A stretch of DNA of 64,000 nt from contig NZ_CP031194.1 of assembly GCF_003344965.1 (NCBI RefSeq), forward strand, positions 7,626,001 to 7,690,000, given 5' to 3'. Position 1 is the stretch's first letter; every line of letters starts with the position of its first letter. The notes under the pieces were generated by a model. That model saw only the letters and a program-made list of their open reading frames with translations. It was not told the DNA's origin and did no database searches. Source of the stretch: Streptomyces paludis. Its GTDB lineage: Bacteria; Actinomycetota; Actinomycetes; Streptomycetales; Streptomycetaceae. Below are positions 1 to 7,192 of the stretch, piece after piece. Position numbers and translations under genes: made by a program.

Positions 1-1255
1 TCCGCACATCGTCCTGGAGCGCCACCGGGTCGCCGAGCGCTGGCGCTCCGAGCGGTGGGACTCCCTGGTCGCGAACGGGCCCGCGTGGCACGACCGGTTC
101 CCCGGACTGGAGTTCTCCGCCGTCGCCCCCGACGGCTTCGCGTCGAAGGAGCAGGTCGCCGACTACTTCGTCGCCTACGCCGAGAAGATCGGCGCCCCGG
201 TCCGCTGCGGGGTCGAGGTGACCTCGGTCCGCAGACACACCGGCCGCCCCGGTTTCCGGATCGAGACATCGGACGGTGTCATCGACGCGCGCTTCGTCGT
301 CGCCGCGACCGGGCCGTTCCAGCGGCCGGTGATCCCGCCCCTCGTCCCGGACGGCGCCGTGGCCGCGCAGATCCACTCCAGCGCGTACCGGAACCCGGAG
401 CAACTGCCCGACGGCGCCGTCCTCGTCGTCGGCGCCGGCTCCTCGGGCGTGCAGATCGCCGACGAGCTGCGCCGTTCGGGACGCCGTGTCTTCCTCTCCG
501 TCGGCCCGCACGACCGTCCGCCCCGCCAGTACCGCGGGCGGGACTTCTGCTGGTGGCTGGGCGTACTGGGACGCTGGGACGCGGAGACGCCCCCGCAGGG
601 CGCCGAGCACGTCACCATCGCGGTCAGCGGCGCGCGCGGCGGTCACACCGTCGACTTCCGCGCGCTCGCGGCGGACGGGATCCGGCTCGTCGGGCTGACC
701 GAGTCCTACGCGGACGGGACTTTGCGCTTCGCCCCGGACCTCGCCACGAACATCGCCGAGGGCGACGCCAAGTACCTCGAACTCCTCCGCGCGGCCGACG
801 CGTACGTCGAGCGCGACGGGCTCGATCTGCCCGAGGAGCCGGAAGCCCATGTCCTCGGTCCCGACCCGGAGTGTGTGACCGCTCCGCTCCTGGAACTCGA
901 CCTCGCCGAGGCCGGGGTGACGTCGATCGTCTGGGCGACGGGCTTCGCCGCCGACTACGGCTGGCTGGAGGTCGACACGTTCGACGGGAAGGGCCGTCCG
1001 GACCAGCGGCGCGGGGTGGCCCGCGAGCCCGGTCTGTACTTCCTGGGCCTGCCGTGGCTGTCCCGGCGCGGATCGAGCTTCATCTGGGGGGTCTGGCACG
1101 ACGCCCGGCATGTCGCCGACCACATCACGACCCGGCGGAGCTATCTCACGTACGCGGGCGCTGACAGCCGGCCCGGCACCGGCGAAGGGCCCGGCACCGG
1201 CGAGAGGCCCGCCCTCGCAGGTCCGCCCCGTACAACGCCCACGACCCGGAAGTGA
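1..1255 (+). CDS. Flavin-containing monooxygenase, 5'-truncated by window edge
   Basis: The reading frame is open from base 2 and ends at the TGA at 1253-1255; the true start lies upstream of the window. The visible part lacks the N-terminal FAD-binding GxGxxG but keeps a WDSL segment typical of the flavin monooxygenase/YhhN-CzcO-like family and a second Rossmann motif, VVGAGSSGVQIA (bases about 424-460), for NADPH. A late WATGF segment matches the conserved ATG motif. Such enzymes insert one oxygen atom into N, S or carbonyl substrates using FAD and NADPH; the substrate cannot be read. The C-terminal 30 residues are low-complexity Gly/Pro/Arg. The stop overlaps a possible GTG of the next gene, so it is the first visible gene of the operon running to 5125. 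Confidence 0.85.
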   Translation, partial: PHIVLERHRVAERWRSERWDSLVANGPAWHDRFPGLEFSAVAPDGFASKEQVADYFVAYAEKIGAPVRCGVEVTSVRRHTGRPGFRIETSDGVIDARFVVAATGPFQRPVIPPLVPDGAVAAQIHSSAYRNPEQLPDGAVLVVGAGSSGVQIADELRRSGRRVFLSVGPHDRPPRQYRGRDFCWWLGVLGRWDAETPPQGAEHVTIAVSGARGGHTVDFRALAADGIRLVGLTESYADGTLRFAPDLATNIAEGDAKYLELLRAADAYVERDGLDLPEEPEAHVLGPDPECVTAPLLELDLAEAGVTSIVWATGFAADYGWLEVDTFDGKGRPDQRRGVAREPGLYFLGLPWLSRRGSSFIWGVWHDARHVADHITTRRSYLTYAGADSRPGTGEGPGTGERPALAGPPRTTPTTRK

Positions 1256-1269
1256 CCGAGGAGCAGACG

Positions 1270-1779
1270 ATGACCTCCCAGCCCTCCCCGACCTCGCGGA
1301 CCACACCGGCCTCCTCCCCGGACGGGGGCCGCCCCGTGCGCGCCCCGATCACCGTCGGCGGACACACCCGCATCCGCCCGTTCAACACCCGGGACACCTA
1401 TCCCGAGCAGAGCCTCGACAACGACCTCTGCCAGGCCGTCGTCGCCGGAAACACCGTCTACGTCCGCGGACAGATCGGGCAGGATCTCCGTACCAGCGAG
1501 TCCGTGGGCCTCGGTGACGCCGGGGCCCAGGCCGAGCAGGCCATGGCGAACATCAAGACGCTCCTCGAAGAGGCCGGCGGCCGGATGGAACATCTGGTGA
1601 AACTGACGATCTACCTCATCGATCCCCGGTACCGGGAGGCGGTGTACCGCGCGGTGGGCCGCTGGACCGAGGGGGTGCACCCGATCTCCACCGGACTGGT
1701 GGTCTCCGCCCTGGCCCGGCCCGAGTGGCTGTGCGAGATCGACGCGATCGCGGTGCTCCCCGAGGGGCGGCGGACATGA
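1270..1779 (+). CDS. RidA/YjgF/YER057c-family protein
   Basis: This is a RidA-superfamily protein. The conserved C-terminal half runs from GNTVYVRGQIG through MANIKTLLEEAGG and LVKLTIYLID to the CEIDAIAV end. RidA proteins hydrolyse reactive enamine/imine intermediates; many operon-linked members have catabolic roles. I place the start at ATG 1270 because GAGGAG lies 6-8 bases upstream. A GTG at 1252 overlapping the previous stop is the alternative and would add six residues. The N-terminal 40 residues are Ser/Pro/Thr-rich and look disordered, which is longer than canonical RidA (about 130 aa). The stop overlaps the ATG of the next gene (ATGA), implying coupled translation in one catabolic operon. 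Confidence 0.85.
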   Translation: MTSQPSPTSRTTPASSPDGGRPVRAPITVGGHTRIRPFNTRDTYPEQSLDNDLCQAVVAGNTVYVRGQIGQDLRTSESVGLGDAGAQAEQAMANIKTLLEEAGGRMEHLVKLTIYLIDPRYREAVYRAVGRWTEGVHPISTGLVVSALARPEWLCEIDAIAVLPEGRRT

Positions 1780-2450
1780 CCTTCTCGCTCCTGGTCCGGG
1801 ACGGCGGCCGGTTCGGCGTCGCGGTCAGCTCGTCGAGCCCGGCTGTCGCCGCGCGCTGCGCACACCTGCGGCCCGGCGTCGGCGCCGCCGCCTCGCAGAA
1901 CATCACCGACCCCACCCTCGGCACCGGTCTGCTCGACCGGCTGGCCGAACACAACGACGCGCGGCGCGCGCTGTCCGAGGTCACCGGCGCGGACGGCAAC
2001 GCGCGGACCATCGGGTACCGGCAGCTGACCGTCCTCGGCCGGTCCGGGCCCGGACACGCCTTCAGCGGCCCCCACACCCTCGGCACCCACGCGTCGGCCG
2101 CCGCCGACGGCGCGGTCGCGGCGGGCAACCTGCTCGCCGGAGTCCATGTCCCCGATGTCCTCCTCGACACCTACTTCACGACCGGCGGCGAGCTGGAGGA
2201 ACGGCTGCTGGCCGCGCTCCGCGCCGCCCTGGCGGCCGGTGGCGAGGAGGGGCCGGTGCGCTCCGCCGGTCTCGCGGTCGTCGCCGACGCCGGCTGGCGG
2301 GTGACCGACCTGCGGGTGGACTGGGCCGACGACCCCGTCGAGCGGCTCGCCGCGCTGGTCGACGTATGGCTGCCGCAGCGGGACGACTATGTGCGGCGCG
2401 GTCTCGACCCCGCCTCCGCACCGTCGTACGGCGTTCCGGGAGACCTGTGA
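1776..2450 (+). CDS. DUF1028 family protein (Ntn-hydrolase-like)
   Basis: The protein has 224 residues and starts MTFSLLVRDGGRFGVAVSS, with SQNITDP, a GPGHAFSG-like segment and an AAAGN-like run. These are hallmarks of DUF1028, a family with an Ntn-hydrolase-like fold whose biochemical activity is not settled. The conserved motif region lies in residues 1-140. The C-terminal part (VDWADDPVERLAAL onward) corresponds to the family's putative peptidoglycan-binding-like tail. ATG 1776 overlaps the RidA stop by four bases and GAGGGGCGG precedes it. DUF1028 genes often sit beside RidA and amidohydrolase genes in amino-acid or nitrogen-compound catabolic operons; here it lies exactly between the two, supporting a role in the same pathway. 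Precise function unknown. Confidence 0.85.
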   Translation: MTFSLLVRDGGRFGVAVSSSSPAVAARCAHLRPGVGAAASQNITDPTLGTGLLDRLAEHNDARRALSEVTGADGNARTIGYRQLTVLGRSGPGHAFSGPHTLGTHASAAADGAVAAGNLLAGVHVPDVLLDTYFTTGGELEERLLAALRAALAAGGEEGPVRSAGLAVVADAGWRVTDLRVDWADDPVERLAALVDVWLPQRDDYVRRGLDPASAPSYGVPGDL

Positions 2451-3583
2451 TGGCCACGCCGAAGGAGGCCGCCCGGCACCGGATCCAGCGGCATGCCACG
2501 GAGCTGATCGCCCTCTCCGAACGGCTGCACGCGGATCCGGAGACCGCCTGGGAGGAGCGGCGGGCCGCGGCCGCCGTACCGGAACTGCTCGACCGGGCCG
2601 GCTTCGAGGTCACCCCGGCCTATCTGGGCCTGGAGACCGCGTTCCACGCCCGGTTCGGCAGCGGGCCCGTCCGGATCGCGCTGTGCGCCGAGTACGACGC
2701 GCTGCCCGGTCTGGGCCACGCCTGCGGGCACAACCTGATCGCCGCCAGTTCGGTCGGCGCCGCCCTGGGGCTCGCCGCCGTCGCCGATGACGCGGGGCTG
2801 ACCGTCGAGGTCTACGGCACCCCCGCCGAGGAGGGCGGCGGCGGCAAGATCGAGATGCTGGACCGGGGCGCCTTCGCCGGGGTGGACCTGGCCATGATGG
2901 TCCACCCGGCCCCCGTCGATGTCGCCGAGGCCCGTCCGTTCGCGGTCAGCCACTCCAGGATCTCCTACACCGGCAGGTCCGCCCACGCCGCCGCCTACCC
3001 CGAGGCCGGGGTCAACGCCGCCGACGCCTTCACCGTGGCCCAGGTCGCCATCGGGCTCCTGCGTCAGCAACTGCCCGCCTCCACCAGGGTGCACGGGGTG
3101 GTGACCCACGCCGGGGACGCGCCGAACGCGATCCCGGACCGCGCCGCGGGGCGGTGGTACGTGCGCGCGGAGACCCTGGCCGAGCTGGCCGAGGTGGAAC
3201 CACGGGTCATGCGGGCCTTCGCGGCGGGCGCCCTCGCCACCGGCTGCGAGCTGGAGATCGAGCCCGAGAGCAGACCGTACGCGGAGTTCCGTACGGACAC
3301 GGCGGCGCTCGGGCACTACCGGCGCAACGCCGTCGCGCTGGGGCGGGAGTTCGCCCCGCCCGGCCAGGCGTCGCGGATGAACCGCGCCTCCACGGACATG
3401 GGCAATGTCTCGCAGGTGGTCCCGGCCATCCACCCGTACATCGGGATCGGTTCCCTGCCCGCCACCAACCACCAGCACGAGTTCGCCGCGTTCTGCGTCG
3501 GCGGACCGGCCGAACGCGCGCTGCTCGACGGAGCGGTCGCGCTGGCCTGGACCGGTGTGGACCGGGCCATGACGGAGGGGTGA
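2450..3583 (+). CDS. M20-family amidohydrolase/peptidase
   Basis: A 377-residue metal-dependent amidohydrolase of the M20D type (related to AbgB and aminoacylase-like proteins). CAEYDALPGLGHACGHN carries the metal-binding Asp and the ACGHN histidine, and GTPAEEGGGGK carries the catalytic/metal Glu pair. MVHP and the dimerisation-domain segment SYTGRSAHAAAYPEAGVNAADA follow, with a C-terminal NHQHEF metal histidine. It should cleave an amide, releasing an amino acid or amine. ATG 2450 shares one base with the DUF1028 stop (TGATG); GTG 2447 is a possible alternative. It is the fourth gene of the 1-5125 operon, so the operon probably oxidises, deaminates and hydrolyses an N-acyl or N-aryl amide. 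Substrate not determinable from sequence. Confidence 0.9.
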   Translation: MATPKEAARHRIQRHATELIALSERLHADPETAWEERRAAAAVPELLDRAGFEVTPAYLGLETAFHARFGSGPVRIALCAEYDALPGLGHACGHNLIAASSVGAALGLAAVADDAGLTVEVYGTPAEEGGGGKIEMLDRGAFAGVDLAMMVHPAPVDVAEARPFAVSHSRISYTGRSAHAAAYPEAGVNAADAFTVAQVAIGLLRQQLPASTRVHGVVTHAGDAPNAIPDRAAGRWYVRAETLAELAEVEPRVMRAFAAGALATGCELEIEPESRPYAEFRTDTAALGHYRRNAVALGREFAPPGQASRMNRASTDMGNVSQVVPAIHPYIGIGSLPATNHQHEFAAFCVGGPAERALLDGAVALAWTGVDRAMTEG

Positions 3584-3586
3584 ACC

Positions 3587-5125
3587 ATGTCTCCCGAAGC
3601 AAACGAAGGCAGTGGCATGACAACGGACTCGCACACCGGCACGCACGCGTACGCACACTGGCGGCAGCGCGCCGCCGGCTTCACACCGCGCACCCGCCTG
3701 TTCATCGACGGAGCGTGGGCGGACCCGGTGGGTGACCTCTGGCTGCCCACCGTGAACCCGGCCACCGGCAAGGTCACCGCCCAGGTGGCGGCGGCTTCGG
3801 AGGCCGACGTCGACCGTGCCGTGGCCGCCGCCCGTACCTCCTTCGAGGACGGCCGCTGGTCCCGTACCGCGCCGGCCGAGCGCAAGCGGGTCCTGCTCGC
3901 CCTCGCCCGCCTCATCGAGGAGAACGCCGAGGAACTCGCCCTCTGCGACACCCTCGACATGGGCAAGCCGATCGCGGAGTCCCACGGCACCGACGTGCCC
4001 GGCGCGGCCGGCGTCTTCGCCTGGTACGCCGAGGCCGTCGACAAGCTGTACGACGAGATCGCCCCCGCGCCGCCCGGCAATCTCGCCCTCGTACGGCGCG
4101 TTCCGCTCGGTGTGGTGGGCGCGGTGGTGCCGTGGAACTTCCCCCTGGACCTGGCGAGCTGGAAGCTGGCCCCCGCCCTGGCCGCCGGCAACAGTGTGGT
4201 CCTCAAGCCCGCCGAGCAGTCGCCCCTGTCCGCGCTGCTGCTCGCCGAACTCGCCACCGAGGCGGGGCTCCCCGACGGGGTGCTGAACGTCGTTCCCGGA
4301 CCGGGCGGCACCACCGGGCGCGCGCTCGGCCTCCACCCGGACGTGGACACCCTCGTCTTCACCGGCTCCACCGCCGTCGCCAGGAAGTTCCTCGCCTACG
4401 CGGCCGAGTCCAACATGAAGCAGGTCTGGCCCGAGGCCGGTGGCAAGAGCCCCAACCTGGTCTTCGCCGACGCCGACCTGGAGACCGCCGCGGAGCGCGC
4501 CGCCTGGGGCTTCGTCTACAACGCCGGCCAGGTCTGCTCCGCCAACACCCGGCTGCTGGTCGAGGCGTCCGTCGCCGAGGAGTTCACCGCCCGCGTCGCC
4601 GCACACGCCCGCGCCTGGCGGCCCGGCGATCCGCTCGACCCGGCGACGCGCCTGGGCCCCCTCGTCGACGACGCCCAGGTGGCACGCGTCCTCGCGGCCG
4701 TCGAGTCGTCGGGCGGCACCCTCGTGTGCGGCGGCACCCGCCCCGACCGCGACGGCGCCTACCTCGACCCCACCGTCGTCACCGGTCTGCGGCCCGACGC
4801 CCCGCTCGTACGGGAGGAACTCTTCGGCCCCGTCCTCGCGGTGCTGCCCTTCCGCGACGAGACCGAGGCGATCCGCCTCGCCAACGATTCCGCCTACGGC
4901 CTGGCCGCCTCCCTGTGGACCCAGGACCTCGGCCGCGCCCACCGCGTCGCCGACGCCCTCCGGGCCGGCACGGTCTCCGTCAACACCGTCGACGCGCTCA
5001 GCCCGTTCACCCCGTTCGGCGGCTTCAAGCAGTCCGGCCACGGCCGCGACCTCTCCCTGCACTCCTTCGACAAGTACACCGGCCTGAAGACCACCTGGAT
5101 CACCTACGGCACATCGCCCCAGTGA
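3587..5125 (+). CDS. Aldehyde dehydrogenase (NAD(P)+-dependent)
   Basis: A full-length 512-residue ALDH-superfamily enzyme that oxidises an aldehyde to the acid. Visible motifs are the PWNFPLDLASWKLAPALAAG cofactor-binding region, FTGSTAVA, the general base Glu283 in WPEAGGKSPN, and catalytic Cys317 in NAGQVCSANTR. EELFGPVL and the C-terminal PFGGFKQSG follow. The unusual EAGGKSP (rather than ELGGKSP) resembles PuuC-type enzymes that oxidise gamma-glutamyl-aminobutyraldehyde and other omega-aminoaldehydes, so an aminoaldehyde substrate is plausible. The start at ATG 3587 is preceded by GGAGGGG; ATG 3617 with GAAGG is a second option. It lies three bases after the M20 gene and closes the operon, being followed by a strong hairpin at 5217-5246. 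Confidence 0.93.
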   Translation: MSPEANEGSGMTTDSHTGTHAYAHWRQRAAGFTPRTRLFIDGAWADPVGDLWLPTVNPATGKVTAQVAAASEADVDRAVAAARTSFEDGRWSRTAPAERKRVLLALARLIEENAEELALCDTLDMGKPIAESHGTDVPGAAGVFAWYAEAVDKLYDEIAPAPPGNLALVRRVPLGVVGAVVPWNFPLDLASWKLAPALAAGNSVVLKPAEQSPLSALLLAELATEAGLPDGVLNVVPGPGGTTGRALGLHPDVDTLVFTGSTAVARKFLAYAAESNMKQVWPEAGGKSPNLVFADADLETAAERAAWGFVYNAGQVCSANTRLLVEASVAEEFTARVAAHARAWRPGDPLDPATRLGPLVDDAQVARVLAAVESSGGTLVCGGTRPDRDGAYLDPTVVTGLRPDAPLVREELFGPVLAVLPFRDETEAIRLANDSAYGLAASLWTQDLGRAHRVADALRAGTVSVNTVDALSPFTPFGGFKQSGHGRDLSLHSFDKYTGLKTTWITYGTSPQ

Positions 5126-5216
5126 ACACGCGGCGCTGCCCTTCCGGGCGCTGTTCCTCTACGATCGGTCGAGGAGATCATCAACTACCGTATGGCATCT
5201 GCCCGGTGACGGAGTC

Positions 5217-5246
5217 GGCGTGGGGCGCGCGTCCCCGCCCCACGCC
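5217..5246 (+). terminator. Strong hairpin after the catabolic operon
   Basis: An 11-bp perfect inverted repeat (arms 5217-5227 and 5236-5246, 8-base loop) lies 92 bases after the aldehyde dehydrogenase stop and about 100 bases before the MFS gene. There is no T-tract, as is usual for Streptomyces terminators. It is likely the operon end. Confidence 0.55.
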
Positions 5247-5343
5247 ACCACTGGACGGCTCCAGGCGCAGCCCACGGGTCGGCACTTCCGGACGCCGACG
5301 ACCCCGCGCGGCGCGTCCCGCCGGGCAGCGAAAGGGATGCGTC

Positions 5344-6540
5344 GTGCCTTCGGCTTCGACGAACTACCGTACGCTGCTGCGCACTTCGGGTGCCGCGGCC
5401 TTCTTCCTTCCCACGGCCGCCGGGCGGCTGGGCATCGCCATGACGGGGATCGGCATCCTCTGGCTGGTGCACGCACGCACCGGTTCGTATGCCGCCGCGG
5501 GACTCGTTACGGGCGGCTTCGCCGTCGCGGACGCCCTTGCCGGACCCCAGATCGGACGCCTGGCCGACCGGTTCGGGCAGACACGGGTGCTTCCCGGCGC
5601 GCTGGCCGCGCATGCCGGGGCCGTCGCGCTTCTGCTCACCGGCGCCGTACCGGATCTTGCCGCCGGGGTGCTCGCCGGGGCGACACTGCCCCAGATCGGC
5701 GCCCTGTCCGCCGCCCGCTGGTCCGCCCTGCTGTCCGGCGGACACACTGCCGCGCTGCCCACCGCCTTCGCCCTCGAAGCCCTCGCCAACGGCATGTCCT
5801 ATCTGGCCGGGCCGGCCCTGGTGAGCGTCCTCGGCGCGGCGGGCCGCCCGGGCGCCGGGGTGCTGCTCGCCGCCGCGCTCGTCGTCGGCGGCGGACTCGC
5901 CCTCGCCGCCCAGCGCCGTACCGCGCCGCCCCTCACCGGCCGCGCCGAACGCCGGGGCGCCGGACGGGCCCTGCTCCGCCCCGCCTTCCTGCGGCAGGTC
6001 GCGCTCGGCCTCGCGCTCGGGGTGTTCTTCGGCGCGACACAGGTGTCCGTCACCGCGTACGCCGTCGGACGCGGCACACCGGAGGTGGCGGCGTGGCTCT
6101 ACGCCGCTGCCAACTGCACCAATCTGGTGGGTGGCTGGGTGTACGGCGCATGGCGCCACGGCGGCTCGCCCCGGCACCGCCAGGCCGTGGCCGCCGGCTG
6201 CCTCGCCGTCGCGAGCCTCCCCCTCACCTTCCTCGACGCACCCCTCGCGGTCGGCGCCACCCTCGCCCTCACCGGACTCGCCGTACCGGTCCTGCTGATC
6301 CTCTCGTCCGTCCTCACCGAGTCCCTGGTCCCACGCGCCGTCCTCACCCAGGCGTTCACCTGGGGCAACTCCGCGAGCGCGGCAGGATCGGCGGGCGCCG
6401 CGGCCGTCGCGGGGCGGGTGGTGGACGCGGGCGGCGCGCACGCCGGTTTCGGTGTGGCGGCGGGGGCCGCGGCGCTGATGACGGTCCTGGCGGCGCCGCG
6501 TCCGCGGAGGTTCAGCGGCAGCCCGGGAGCGGCCGGCTGA
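5344..6540 (+). CDS. MFS transporter
   Basis: A 398-residue integral membrane protein with about 11-12 hydrophobic segments across its length, consistent with a drug/metabolite efflux MFS protein. PQIGRLADRFGQTR in the loop between the second and third helices matches the MFS GxLaDrxGrkr signature. A mid-protein Arg-rich loop (about residues 190-215) separates the N and C halves. GTG 5344 is preceded by GAAAGGGA; an upstream extension of the frame through the ALDH region is a shadow. It stands alone between the hairpin and the haem oxygenase gene. Substrate unknown; export of a small molecule is the family expectation. Confidence 0.82.
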   Translation: MPSASTNYRTLLRTSGAAAFFLPTAAGRLGIAMTGIGILWLVHARTGSYAAAGLVTGGFAVADALAGPQIGRLADRFGQTRVLPGALAAHAGAVALLLTGAVPDLAAGVLAGATLPQIGALSAARWSALLSGGHTAALPTAFALEALANGMSYLAGPALVSVLGAAGRPGAGVLLAAALVVGGGLALAAQRRTAPPLTGRAERRGAGRALLRPAFLRQVALGLALGVFFGATQVSVTAYAVGRGTPEVAAWLYAAANCTNLVGGWVYGAWRHGGSPRHRQAVAAGCLAVASLPLTFLDAPLAVGATLALTGLAVPVLLILSSVLTESLVPRAVLTQAFTWGNSASAAGSAGAAAVAGRVVDAGGAHAGFGVAAGAAALMTVLAAPRPRRFSGSPGAAG

Positions 6541-6614
6541 CGAGCGGGCCCCGACAGGGCCGCCCGGGGAGAGCCGCTTCGTGTGCGCCGGCCGCCGTGC
6601 GGCAGGATGGGGAC

Positions 6615-6950
6615 ATGAGCGTAGTCAAGATCAATGTGCTGACCGTCCCCTCCGAACAGCGGGAGACGCTGGAGAAGCGCTTCGCCTCCCGTGCCCACGC
6701 CGTGGAAAACTCCGACGGGTTCGAGTGGTTCGAACTCCTCCGTCCCGTCGAAGGCACCGACAGCTACCTCGTCTACACCCGGTGGCGGGACGAGGAGTCC
6801 TTCCAGGCGTGGATGGAGGGCCCCATGAAGGCGGCCCACCAGGGCGCTGGAGGAGACGCGGCCGGCGGCGAACGCCCCAAGCCGGCCGCGAGCGGATCCA
6901 CCCTGTGGTCCTTCGACGTGGTCCAGCAGGCTGCGCCGCAGAAGGCGTAG
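6615..6950 (+). CDS. Haem-degrading monooxygenase, MhuD/IsdG-like (ABM domain)
   Basis: A 111-residue ferredoxin-like antibiotic-biosynthesis-monooxygenase fold. It resembles mycobacterial MhuD along its length: VVKIN, LEKRFASRAHAVENSDGF, ELLRPV, and FQAWMEGPMKAAHQG. The residues known to be needed in MhuD (Asn7, Trp66, His75) occur here at exactly 7, 66 and 75. In that family His75 ligates haem iron and the enzyme opens the porphyrin to free iron. ATG 6615 follows AGGATGGGGAC. A hairpin at 6986-7028 ends the unit. No clear iron box was seen in the 74 bases upstream. The location 3.5 kb from the coelichelin locus fits iron recovery. A generic ABM oxygenase is the alternative, but the three key residues argue for haem. 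Confidence 0.82.
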   Translation: MSVVKINVLTVPSEQRETLEKRFASRAHAVENSDGFEWFELLRPVEGTDSYLVYTRWRDEESFQAWMEGPMKAAHQGAGGDAAGGERPKPAASGSTLWSFDVVQQAAPQKA

Positions 6951-6985
6951 GCACCCGGCGGGACCGTCATCCGCCGTGATCCGCC

Positions 6986-7028
6986 AGGACAGGTGGTGGC
7001 CCACCCCCGTGGGGTCACCGCCTGTCCT
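6986..7028. terminator. Long hairpin downstream of the haem oxygenase gene
   Basis: Arms beginning AGGACAGGTGGTG and ending CACCGCCTGTCCT pair over about 13 positions with one G-T wobble and a mismatch near the loop. It lies 36 bases after the MhuD-like stop and about 165 bases before the SARP start, so it probably insulates the two genes. Confidence 0.55.
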
Positions 7029-7192
7029 TGGGGGGCTTCTCGCGGGTCGCTCAGGAAAGCGAACTCTCACATCTCCCTTGTATTTCATGCTTCCCCTCTC
7101 CGACTATGCGGTGCTGACCGTGCGGGAACCTAGCGGGAAGCTGCACTTCGCTGGTGGGTCCGGGTGCGGGGCCGTGGAGGAGGGGGCTGGGT

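Noticed and set aside
2387..5062. Minus-strand open frame of about 890 codons opposite the M20 and ALDH genes
   Set aside because: Repetitive Gly/Glu/Val/Arg composition with no domain; a codon-bias shadow of well-supported genes.
4132..5343. Plus-strand frame leading into the MFS transporter gene
   Set aside because: This part is an Arg/Pro/Gly shadow of the ALDH gene; the real protein begins at GTG 5344 with a ribosome site.
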